The position numbers were made by a program, and so were the translations under genes. A stretch of DNA of 43,458 nt from an uncultured Steroidobacter sp. Lineage in GTDB: Bacteria; Pseudomonadota; Gammaproteobacteria; Steroidobacterales; Steroidobacteraceae. The DNA lies in contig NZ_CALFXI010000107.1 in NCBI RefSeq assembly GCF_937958065.1, forward strand, positions 1 to 43,458. The letters run 5' to 3'. Within the stretch, counting starts at the first letter, position 1. Each line of letters starts with the position of its first letter. The notes beneath the pieces are model-generated. The model had not been told where the DNA came from and did not search any database. It saw only the letters and a program-made list of their open reading frames with translations. Below are positions 36,254 through 43,458 of this stretch, piece after piece.

Positions 36254-39200
36254 CTGCCGATTGTCTTGCACAAGACGTCGATCGAGGCGACGAGGCTACG
36301 GTAGCTTTGTTCCGCGGATGGGGCCCTATCAGCGGCATGAGCCAGGTTTCCGGCGGCGCCCAGGTCTTCCAGCTCCTGAAACATTCGCGCCAGAGCGTCA
36401 GCACCCACGGTCGCAGCATTGGTCTTGAGGGTGTGAGCGTGACGTCTGACCGCCTTCGCATCGCCTTCGGCCAGCGCCCGATGCAGCCCATCCAGCAGTC
36501 GAGGCGCGCTGTCGATCATCGCCCCCAACACCAGGCGCGCACCTTTCTCACCAGCGGCCGAGATCAGCCGATCGATGGTCTCCTGCCGAAACTCCGTCTG
36601 CGACCCGTCAGCTGCCGTGCCCGCATCGGCGCTCGCCGAAGCTTCCACATGCACCTGCTGCCACAACAGGACTTTCGCCAGTTGGTCCAGTTGCACCGGC
36701 TTGCTGATGTAGTCATCCATGCCTGCAGCCAGACACAGCTCTCGATCGCCGGTGAGCGCATTCGCCGTCATCGCAACGATGCGCGGCTGACGGTCCTTCG
36801 GCAAGCGCTCGCGGATCTGGCGGGTAGCATCGAGGCCGTCCAGCTCCGGCATCAGAACGTCCATGAGAATGAGGTCGTATGGCAAACGCATCGCAGCCTC
36901 GACCGCTTCGATGCCATTCGAGACGATATCCGCGGTCTGTGACAACCTTTCCAGCAGCAGCTGCGCCATGCGCTGGTTCACGACGTTGTCCTCGGCCAGC
37001 AGGATCCGCAGCGGTGCCTGCAGTTGTGACTGGCCGGCCGCGCGCTGCAGGTTCAGCTGATATTCCAATGAATCGACAGAGCCCGTCAGCACGGCCGCGA
37101 GCGCTTCGAAGACATGGGATTGATGCAGCGGCTTGGTCAACACTCCTTTGACATTCGCGCCCGCGGTGCGTGCGGCTTCATGCGCCGGACCATGACTCGA
37201 CACCATCAGAATTTTTATCGGATGCGCCGCATCCAGCGCTGCAATCTCGCTGGCGAGTTGGGCGCCGTCCATCGACGAGGAGGTGTAATCGATGAGCGCT
37301 ACGTCGAAGTGTTGGCCACTGCGAATCGCATCCAGCGCGTTTGCAGGCGATGGAGTATCGACGACGACCATGCCCCATGAGTCGCAGTACTGCCGTAACA
37401 CCCCGCGAGTGGTTTCGTTCTCGGCCACGATCAGCACGTGCCGGCCACTAAGCTGCGCCGGATCGATCGCTGCTGGCCGCGTCGGCAACAGCTCGGCACC
37501 TGCCGCTTCGAGCGGCAGGCTCACGGTGAATGTCGATCCGACCCCGACGGTGCTGTCGACCTGGATATCGCCATTCATGGCCTCCGCCAGGCGCTTGCAG
37601 ATCGCCAGGCCCAGGCCCGTGCCGCCGTACACCCGCGTCGTGGAAGCATCCATCTGGCTGAACACTTCGAACAAGCGGTGGCGTCGCTCTGGCGGAATGC
37701 CAATGCCGGTATCGCGAATCGCAAGGCGTATCTTGTAACGATCGTTCTGCTCGCGCACGCCGGTGATCTCGGCAACGACTTCGCCGGCCGCCGTGAACTT
37801 CACCGCGTTCGACAGCAGATTGACCAGGATCTGGCGGATGCGCGCAGTGTCGCCGATGAAGTAATCGGGCAACTGTGGATCGTAGTTGTACGCCAGCTCC
37901 AGCCCTTTTTCCTGGGCTCGGTTGGCAAGCAGATCCAATGATTCTTCCACGCACACGCGCAGATTGAATGCCTGCTGCTCCAGATCCAGCCGCCCGGCCT
38001 CGATCTTGGAGAAGTCCAGGATATCGTTGATCAAATCCAGCAGCACGCCGCCGCTCAGACGCGCCATTTCGACATACTCGCGCTGACGCTCGTCGAGCCG
38101 CGTGTCCTTGAGCAGACTGGTCGCGCCGATGATGGCGTTGAGCGGCGTGCGAATCTCGTGACTCATGGTCGCCAGGAAGCTCGATTTCGCGGCGCTCGCC
38201 GATTCCGCCTGATTGAGCCGTTCGAGCCGGGTGGCCAGCAAGGCCGCGGTGTGGCGCAGGACGTCAACTTCATCGGAGAAGCGCGAATCGATCCGGTCCT
38301 CGCCCAGCAAGCCGCGCGCCTCCGCGAACTTCTGTTCGGCGACCACCGGCAGTGCTCGCGTGACTCGAACCAGCCGGCGCAGCACCGGCCAGGCCACGAT
38401 CAACAAAGCCAGCGATGAAAAGGCCAGGCCACCGGCGATCGCCAGGGTGCTCTTCTTGGTATCGGCGCGAATGCGCGCTTGTGCCGCCGTGTCATCGACG
38501 ATGAACAGCGCCTCTGGTCCCCCTGTATCGCCGAGCAAGCGGGCCGGCAATGTATGGATCTGCAGCAGATAGCTGCGCTCACCGGAAATTTTGGCCACCC
38601 GGGTGTTGGGCAGAGGCGTCGGCACCTCTTGGTTCAACTCGGTCAACACCGGCACCAGCGTGGGCGCGTTGGTGAGCACGCGCAGATGCCTTCCCCACAG
38701 CTGCGGCAAGGATTGATCGGTGACAGTGTCACCGGACTCCATCAGCGCGACATCCGCGCCCGCAACGCGCTGGAACGCCTGCAGCTGATCCGCCGCGAGC
38801 TGACTCACTATCATCGAGATCTCGCGGCCGTCGCGATCGAACGCTGGCACGAAAGCGTGCAGCACACATTCACGAACACACGTAAGCCGCGCCACCGGCC
38901 GATGCATCTCCCGCAAGTTGCTCAGCACATCGCCAACATTGAACGGCAACTCGGCGCCCGAGCCCCCGCTGGCCCAGCGCGCGATCAGCTGACCATCCGC
39001 GGTGTAGTACTCGATGCGCGTCAACGCCGACAACAATCCAGCGGCCGGCGACAGATCCGCCAGGTCACTCGACTGCAACTCCCGCGTGCTGGTCACCGCC
39101 GCCATGTTGGTGGCAAGCCGAGTCAGCTCATCGCTGGCGCGTTCGAGCAGAGCATCCAGCGATCTGCCGAAACGATCCATTTCCTGCTGGCGATTGCGCT

Positions 39201-39360
39201 CGTTCTGCTCCAACAGGCTGTGGTATCCGAGATAGCCCAGGAAGGGATAAGTCGTGCCGAGCAGGATGATCAGCAGCAGCAGCGCCTTCCACATCAGGCT
39301 CAGGCGTGGCCGCATCCGACTGGATGACTCGGGAGGTAGCGGCGCCGGGGCGGTGACCAT
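36250..39360 (-). CDS. membrane hybrid sensor histidine kinase with two receivers and HPt
   Basis: A 1036-residue phosphorelay protein. Two membrane helices (about 23-45 and 300-325) flank a ~255-residue periplasmic sensor domain. Then come a linker, HisKA with His401 in MSHEIRTPLNAI, an ATPase domain with N-, G1- and G2-box segments (NLLSNAVKFT, DTGIGI, GGTGLGL), receiver 1 (~645-760, Asp691), receiver 2 (~790-910, Asp834 in LILMDVLMPELDG) and HPt with His976 in HAHTLKTNAATVGA. Receiver 1 has AENE where receivers normally have acidic pairs, suggesting weaker or altered phosphorylation. ATG 39360 starts 14 nt after the beta-barrel stop; a longer frame would overlap it. It is the last gene of the operon, with no output domain. 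Confidence 0.93.
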   Translation of the reverse strand: MVTAPAPLPPESSSRMRPRLSLMWKALLLLIILLGTTYPFLGYLGYHSLLEQNERNRQQEMDRFGRSLDALLERASDELTRLATNMAAVTSTRELQSSDLADLSPAAGLLSALTRIEYYTADGQLIARWASGGSGAELPFNVGDVLSNLREMHRPVARLTCVRECVLHAFVPAFDRDGREISMIVSQLAADQLQAFQRVAGADVALMESGDTVTDQSLPQLWGRHLRVLTNAPTLVPVLTELNQEVPTPLPNTRVAKISGERSYLLQIHTLPARLLGDTGGPEALFIVDDTAAQARIRADTKKSTLAIAGGLAFSSLALLIVAWPVLRRLVRVTRALPVVAEQKFAEARGLLGEDRIDSRFSDEVDVLRHTAALLATRLERLNQAESASAAKSSFLATMSHEIRTPLNAIIGATSLLKDTRLDERQREYVEMARLSGGVLLDLINDILDFSKIEAGRLDLEQQAFNLRVCVEESLDLLANRAQEKGLELAYNYDPQLPDYFIGDTARIRQILVNLLSNAVKFTAAGEVVAEITGVREQNDRYKIRLAIRDTGIGIPPERRHRLFEVFSQMDASTTRVYGGTGLGLAICKRLAEAMNGDIQVDSTVGVGSTFTVSLPLEAAGAELLPTRPAAIDPAQLSGRHVLIVAENETTRGVLRQYCDSWGMVVVDTPSPANALDAIRSGQHFDVALIDYTSSSMDGAQLASEIAALDAAHPIKILMVSSHGPAHEAARTAGANVKGVLTKPLHQSHVFEALAAVLTGSVDSLEYQLNLQRAAGQSQLQAPLRILLAEDNVVNQRMAQLLLERLSQTADIVSNGIEAVEAAMRLPYDLILMDVLMPELDGLDATRQIRERLPKDRQPRIVAMTANALTGDRELCLAAGMDDYISKPVQLDQLAKVLLWQQVHVEASASADAGTAADGSQTEFRQETIDRLISAAGEKGARLVLGAMIDSAPRLLDGLHRALAEGDAKAVRRHAHTLKTNAATVGADALARMFQELEDLGAAGNLAHAADRAPSAEQSYRSLVASIDVLCKTIGS

Positions 39361-39374
39361 GGGGGTTGTGCCGC

Positions 39375-40583
39375 TCAGAACTTGTAGCCCGCCATCAGCA
39401 TGAGCATCGACCAGCGCTGGTGGCGCAGCGGCGGCGGATTCTCCAGGGCCTGCAGTATCGCCGTGCCATTGATCCAATGGTGCTCGGCCCAGAAGCCCCA
39501 GTGCTGATCGGGACGCCAATGGATACCCACGGTGAAATCGTGACTGAACTGCGTCCGTCGATCGATGCCAGGATTCGCCGCGGCGAAGGCATGGCCACTG
39601 CGGTCGTGACGATCGCGATAGAAACTGTCCAATCTGCTCATCACCGCCCAGTTGGAACCGAGCCGGTACTCGACCTGTAGATAGCCGCTGTCCGCCGCTA
39701 CGCGCTGACGCAGGAACGGTGCACCCAAGTACGTCAGCCTGTTGTCGTTGTCGATCAGCACATACTCGGCGGTGAGCGTGACCCGCTCGGCGTTGAAGCG
39801 CGCCGAGAACACGTTCAGATCCACATCGAAACGGCCGCTGAGATCGATCTCCGTGGACATGCGGAACTGGCCGCCGAAATGGCTATAGGCAAACTGCCAT
39901 CGGCCGCCGTCGATCGAGTCCATCACCTGGAGGTTCCAGGAATCCCCGACGCGCAGATCGAACGGCACGGTGAGCTCCACCAGCAAGCGCTCGTCGTTCT
40001 TTCGAACGTCCCGCTCCGCGTTGAAGGTGCCGGTGAACGACAGCTCATGCTGCCCCAGCACGGTGGCGCCGTACGCCTGCGCCCCTGGCGACGTGAAGAT
40101 CAGGGTTCGTTGATTCTGATTGTCGCTGTAAACGGAAGGCAGCAGGATGCTCGGCCTCGTGAACACGACGTCACGAGTCTCGTTGTAGAAACCGAGAGCG
40201 TTCTTCACTTTGCCGAAGCGCAATCCCGCCTGGACGTTGGTCTCCGAAAGCACGCGATAGTCGGCGACCGCGTAGTCCAGACGTACCGAACCATCATCAC
40301 TGATGCCCGCATCGCGGACCGCCGCCTGGATCGCGAACGACAGGTTCGGTTGTATCCGCACCGCTGCGTTGATGCCCGCCTCGTAATAATCGAAGCTGCC
40401 ATCGGTACTGTCGCCGAAGAAATCATTGTGGCTGCTGAGCACGAAGCCCTGCGCCGCATAGCCATGAATCTGATAATCCACCGCGCCCGCGGACCCGCTG
40501 CAACAGATTGCGGCGAGCGCGGCCGCAAGGCGCACTCGGACGCACCGTCGTCCTGTCTCGTTGAATCCGTCAACCATGACCAT
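39375..40583 (-). CDS. outer-membrane beta-barrel (porin-like) protein
   Basis: A 402-residue exported protein with a signal peptide ending in SGSAGA, then alternating amphipathic strands (YQIHGYAAQGFVL, FDYYEAGINAAVRI, WQFAYSHFGGQF) and a terminal Phe (LMAGYKF), the signature of BAM-inserted barrels. It resembles porin-like proteins found next to PstS-like proteins and sensor kinases in gammaproteobacteria. Its start overlaps the PstS-like gene by 14 nt, and the hybrid kinase follows 14 nt later, so translation is probably coupled. ATG 40577 is an equally possible start. Confidence 0.88.
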   Translation of the reverse strand: MVMVDGFNETGRRCVRVRLAAALAAICCSGSAGAVDYQIHGYAAQGFVLSSHNDFFGDSTDGSFDYYEAGINAAVRIQPNLSFAIQAAVRDAGISDDGSVRLDYAVADYRVLSETNVQAGLRFGKVKNALGFYNETRDVVFTRPSILLPSVYSDNQNQRTLIFTSPGAQAYGATVLGQHELSFTGTFNAERDVRKNDERLLVELTVPFDLRVGDSWNLQVMDSIDGGRWQFAYSHFGGQFRMSTEIDLSGRFDVDLNVFSARFNAERVTLTAEYVLIDNDNRLTYLGAPFLRQRVAADSGYLQVEYRLGSNWAVMSRLDSFYRDRHDRSGHAFAAANPGIDRRTQFSHDFTVGIHWRPDQHWGFWAEHHWINGTAILQALENPPPLRHQRWSMLMLMAGYKF

Positions 40584-41043
40584 CTGCCGTGATCGTTACG
40601 ATTTTCCAGCGCGGCGGCGCGGGCCGATTCTGCGACGAGGCTGCGCGCTTGCGCACGAATCCAATCGCACCAGGCGTCGAGCGCACGCGCTCGATCATTT
40701 CCGCCTCCGAGCGAACCACGGTGGGAGCAAAGCCGGTGCCGGTGAAAACCATTCGATCCCAGGCCCGCCGCAGCACATAGGAATACATGCCGAGTTGCTC
40801 GCGATAGAACTGATCGCTGAGCGGATTGTCGTCCGGCAGCACGAACACGCGAATGGGCGTGCCGTCGGGCCATTCGCGCACTCGCATCGTGAACACCGCG
40901 CGCAACAGGCTGCGATCCAATGTGACTTCCGCCAGCGACGGGCTGACGATGACTTCGACCTCGAGATCGCTGTTCTGCGGGACGGCGCCGGGCGCGAGCG
41001 TCAGGAGCAGCGCGGCCAGCAGGCAGCGCAACCGTTGCAGCAT
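40570..41043 (-). CDS. short PstS-like periplasmic binding protein
   Basis: A 157-residue exported protein starting LQRLRCLLAALLLTLAPGAVPQ, a signal peptide. The rest matches the C-terminal half of phosphate-type substrate-binding proteins: VIVSPSLAEVTLDRSLLRAVF, WPDGTPIRVFVLPDDNPLSDQFY, RRAWDRMVFTG and TPGAIGFV. Full PstS is about twice as long, and no ABC permease or ATPase is nearby, so uptake is unlikely. In this context it is more probably the ligand sensor or adaptor for the signalling proteins (inference). The frame is open far upstream, but that part overlaps the receiver gene antisense to its codons; ATG 41043 is chosen for the signal peptide. Confidence 0.85.
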   Translation of the reverse strand: MLQRLRCLLAALLLTLAPGAVPQNSDLEVEVIVSPSLAEVTLDRSLLRAVFTMRVREWPDGTPIRVFVLPDDNPLSDQFYREQLGMYSYVLRRAWDRMVFTGTGFAPTVVRSEAEMIERVRSTPGAIGFVRKRAASSQNRPAPPRWKIVTITADGHG

Positions 41044-41075
41044 CGGCGTGTGGACGGAAAAATTCACGAAACGCT

Positions 41076-41462
41076 CTATCCTTGAGAATGCAGCTCGGAT
41101 GCCAGGTGCTGACCAATGCGGGTGGCGAACGATACCGGGTCGACGGGCTTGAGAATGTAACCATCGAAATCCGCAGCGAGCTCCTGCCGTTGCTCGTCGC
41201 GCATCGATGTAGCGGTGAACGCCAGCACTGGCACCTTGCGCCAGTCGCGGTTGGCTCGCAGTGCCTGCACCAGTTGCACTCCCTCGATCACGGGCAAGTC
41301 GAGATCGCACAGGATCAGGTGGGCGGTGTTCTCCAGCGCCAGGCGCATGCCAGTGCCGCCATCGGTCGCGCTGCTGACGGTGTAGCCAGCGTCGCGCAAC
41401 AGGTACTCGGCGAGCGCCAGGCTCATTTCATTGTCTTCGATGACGAGGATGTGGGCGCTCAT
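41076..41462 (-). CDS. single-domain response regulator (CheY-like receiver)
   Basis: A 128-residue receiver without output domain. The acidic pair is Glu9-Asp10 (VIEDNE), the phosphoacceptor is Asp53 (LILCDLDLP), the switch Thr is in AFTATS and the Lys is in YILKPVDP. All key residues are intact, so it should be phosphorylated, most simply by the kinase encoded 9 nt upstream, and might pass the phosphate to the HPt of the hybrid kinase (inference). Confidence 0.93.
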   Translation of the reverse strand: MSAHILVIEDNEMSLALAEYLLRDAGYTVSSATDGGTGMRLALENTAHLILCDLDLPVIEGVQLVQALRANRDWRKVPVLAFTATSMRDEQRQELAADFDGYILKPVDPVSFATRIGQHLASELHSQG

Positions 41463-41471
41463 GGCTTCCCG

Positions 41472-42704
41472 TCACGCCGGCAGCGTGAAACGAAACTCCG
41501 CGCCGCGCCCTTTCTCGGCTTCGGCCCAGATCGTGCCGCCATGACGCTCGATCAGCTGCCTGGCCATCGCCAGCCCCGTTCCCAGCCCTTCGAATTCGTC
41601 CTCGGTGTGCATGCGCTGGAAGAGTCCAAACAGGCGGCGCGAGTACTTGGGATCGAAGCCCACGCCGTTGTCCTTGACCCAGTAGACGACGTGATGCCCC
41701 TGTCGCTTGCCGCTCACTTCGATGCGCGGCTGCGCCGCATGTCGTGTGAACTTGAAGGCGTTTGCCAGCAGGTTGTGCCACACCAGACGCAGCACCTCGA
41801 AGTCGGCTGAAGCAGCAGGCAGGTCTTCGATCGCAACCTCGACCTGACGATCCGGGGTCGCGGCACGCAGCTCCGCGATGATCTTGGTGACCAGCGCAGT
41901 GACATCGACGCTTTGTCGATGCAGCGGACGCTGGCTGAGCGCATCGAAGCGCGCCAGCGCCTCCACTCGCGAGGCCAGCTTCGCCGCACCGCTGCCAATA
42001 TGGTTGAGCAGGCCCGTGGTCCGCGGTGGCAGCTGTTCGGAATGATCGGTCACGAGAATCTTCGACATCTGTTCGAGCATTCGCAGCGGAGCGCGAAACT
42101 CATGAGAGAGCACGTGTCCGTGCTGCTCGATCATCGCCTGGCTTCGTCTCAATTCATCGCGCAGCTCCGCCGAGCCGGCCTCGAACAAGGTAACGAGCAC
42201 ACCGCCGATGCCATCCGAGCCGTCATGCAATGGAACGAACGAAAAGGTCACCACCGCCGGCTCGCTGATGCCGTCGCGATCGAGCGATACCTGCTGGTTC
42301 TCCAGTCGTGCCGATTCGCCGCGAGCCGCACGCTCGAAGCACGCATGCATGACCGGCCACGCTTGCGCCCAGCTGTGAGCGAAATCCAGGCCGAGCGCGT
42401 CGCCATGAATGAGCGACAGGCGGGAATAGGCGTCGTTATAGAGCTGCGAACGGTGCTCGCCCCAGGCAACGCACGAAGGCGCGGGGAATCCGAGACAAAT
42501 GCCGAGTGCGGTTCGTAAACTCAGCGGCCACTTGTCCATCGTCCCCAGCACATGGCCGGTCCAGTCTTTTGCGCTGATCGCCTCACCCATGCCACTGCCC
42601 GAAAACATCGGGCCGGCACCGGTGCGATCTTCCTGCCGCTTCATCGTGACACTCTGCTCTTGCCGTCCGCGTGTCGCAGCAACGCCGACGTTGGGCCGGA
42701 TCAT
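41472..42704 (-). CDS. soluble PAS-type sensor histidine kinase
   Basis: About 410 residues, with no membrane segment. The N-terminal part contains a PAS-like domain of the type LGTMDKWPLSLRTALGICLGFP ... WGEHRSQLYNDAYSRL, common in light/redox- or energy-sensing kinases of the phytochrome-like group. HisKA has His201 in LSHEFRAPLRMLEQ; the ATPase domain has NLLANAFKFT, DNGVGF and GLGTGLAMA. The start is unclear: ATG 42704 and ATG 42644 are both without a good ribosome-binding site. It is the first gene of the five-gene signalling set; the single-domain receiver starts 9 nt downstream. Confidence 0.9.
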   Translation of the reverse strand: MIRPNVGVAATRGRQEQSVTMKRQEDRTGAGPMFSGSGMGEAISAKDWTGHVLGTMDKWPLSLRTALGICLGFPAPSCVAWGEHRSQLYNDAYSRLSLIHGDALGLDFAHSWAQAWPVMHACFERAARGESARLENQQVSLDRDGISEPAVVTFSFVPLHDGSDGIGGVLVTLFEAGSAELRDELRRSQAMIEQHGHVLSHEFRAPLRMLEQMSKILVTDHSEQLPPRTTGLLNHIGSGAAKLASRVEALARFDALSQRPLHRQSVDVTALVTKIIAELRAATPDRQVEVAIEDLPAASADFEVLRLVWHNLLANAFKFTRHAAQPRIEVSGKRQGHHVVYWVKDNGVGFDPKYSRRLFGLFQRMHTEDEFEGLGTGLAMARQLIERHGGTIWAEAEKGRGAEFRFTLPA

Positions 42705-42808
42705 GTGAGATTCGATGCGGTGTGTCCAGCTGCAAACGCCGTGGACGATGCTCGATCAACGGCATGATCGGCCGTGGTTAATACGTACGGCTGCTTGCCT
42801 CGACAACG

Positions 42809-43363
42809 TCAACCACTCGCCCGGAACCTTCGCACGGCGCGCTGAAAGAACAGGCTGTTTGGAACGTGCAGCGTGGGGCCGGGCTGGCCCTCCTCGGGAC
42901 CGTCTTCCTGCAAGGTCGTGTAGATCAGATTGATATCGACCACTCGCCCCTTCAAGCCGGCTTTCTCGCCGTTCTCCAGCACCTCGATGCGGTCATACAG
43001 TCGGAACGGACGCGTGGTGAAGATCAACACCGTGCAAAAGATATTGGAGAGCACGCTCCATACCGCGAAGAACGCCACGGCCGCGACCGCCGCGAAACCG
43101 GTGAACGCGCCCCACAGCACCGAAGCGGATACGCCGACTCGTTCGAGCACGAGCAGCAGCGCCGCACCGTAAATCAAGAAGGCCGAGATCCGGCGCCCGA
43201 CAGTCAGCATCTCCGGCGGCAGATTGTGCTCGCCCAGGCGACGCATGACTCGACGCGCCAGCCGCTGCAGCAGCCACGCTGCCAGAATGATCAACAACAC
43301 CTGAAACACGGGAACGATCACGTCCAGCCATTGCCGGGCCCACGACGGCCAGAGTTCACTCAT
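42809..43363 (-). CDS. short MscS-family mechanosensitive channel
   Basis: A 184-residue inner-membrane protein. It has two N-terminal helices (VFQVLLIILAAWLL and ISAFLIYGAALLLVLERVG), then the pore-lining helix region GAFTGFAAVAAVAFFAVWSVLSNIF and the start of the beta domain (RPFRLYDRIEVL, GRVVDINLIYTTLQ, LHVPNSLFFQRAVRR). It stops soon after the beta domain, without the alpha/beta C-terminal cage of E. coli MscS (286 residues). ATG 43363 is preferred for its match to the family start. It lies 104 nt upstream of the signalling operon on the same strand and may be separate. Confidence 0.87.
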   Translation of the reverse strand: MSELWPSWARQWLDVIVPVFQVLLIILAAWLLQRLARRVMRRLGEHNLPPEMLTVGRRISAFLIYGAALLLVLERVGVSASVLWGAFTGFAAVAAVAFFAVWSVLSNIFCTVLIFTTRPFRLYDRIEVLENGEKAGLKGRVVDINLIYTTLQEDGPEEGQPGPTLHVPNSLFFQRAVRRFRASG

Positions 43364-43458
43364 CTCTCGAATACACCTTCGCCACTTGCACGCTGCCACG
43401 ATTGGTAAATCATGGGACCGTGAAGAATACGACAGCAGGATCGGCGCCGCATCACCGC

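Noticed and set aside
40570..41043. Component of a phosphate ABC transporter
   Set aside because: It is half the length of PstS and no pstC, pstA or pstB lies nearby; the operon is made of signalling genes.

Overview
The window is GC-rich, densely coded bacterial DNA that reads like a free-living gammaproteobacterium. The evidence is a type II secretion major pseudopilin, outer-membrane beta-barrel and lipoprotein signals, a hybrid sensor kinase with HPt, Ohr, a YegD-like Hsp70 and an ECF sigma/Ser-Thr kinase pair. A Steroidobacter/Nevskiales-type or Xanthomonadales-adjacent organism would fit, but this is inference: there is no rRNA or other taxonomic marker here. I see no tRNA, rRNA, CRISPR array, transposase or phage gene, and nothing that looks like a recent island. 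About 39 protein genes are supported.

Left part (1-7340): a truncated gene for a small secreted protein built from a ten-residue repeat (DGDTGGKRPV). It is divergent from an ECF sigma factor whose stop overlaps the start of a transmembrane Ser/Thr kinase with a TPR-type tail. Then come a SYLF-domain secreted protein, a lone gspG, a thioredoxin and a DHA2-type efflux pump.

7360-13377: an exported M20 peptidase, then a LysR regulator divergent from an MFS exporter with a perfect palindrome between them. A DMT-family permease, a DUF1203 protein, a small zinc-ribbon protein and a GFA-type zinc protein follow. 13378-13514 holds two hairpins between convergent genes.

13515-20856 (all minus strand): an Hsp70-like ATPase, a Cof-type HAD phosphatase, an acetolactate-synthase-like TPP enzyme, an NnrU-type membrane protein, an alpha/beta hydrolase and a fused ABC exporter. 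The genes from TPP enzyme to hydrolase are tightly spaced and probably cotranscribed.

20982-28780: a DUF protein and a VOC protein, then a 1197-residue lipoprotein that is an internal tandem duplication of a ~551-residue unit ending in two LysM-like motifs. It has a structured leader and a strong terminator. After it come an AraC regulator divergent from ohr, and an AraC/VOC pair.

28986-36253: a Bcr/CflA-type exporter, a secreted GH13 amylase-like enzyme, an erythromycin-esterase family protein, a nitrilase-fold protein lacking its catalytic Cys, a di-heme cytochrome c peroxidase and a lone PIN-domain protein.

36250-43363 (all minus strand): a short MscS channel, then what looks like a five-gene signalling operon. 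In transcription order it encodes a soluble histidine kinase, a single-domain receiver, a short periplasmic PstS-like protein, an outer-membrane beta-barrel and a membrane hybrid kinase with two receivers and an HPt domain. No DNA-binding or enzymatic output is encoded in it.

The best candidates for undescribed biology are the repeat-peptide/ECF/kinase locus at the left edge, the duplicated LysM lipoprotein with its leader hairpin, and the output-less envelope-spanning phosphorelay at the right.
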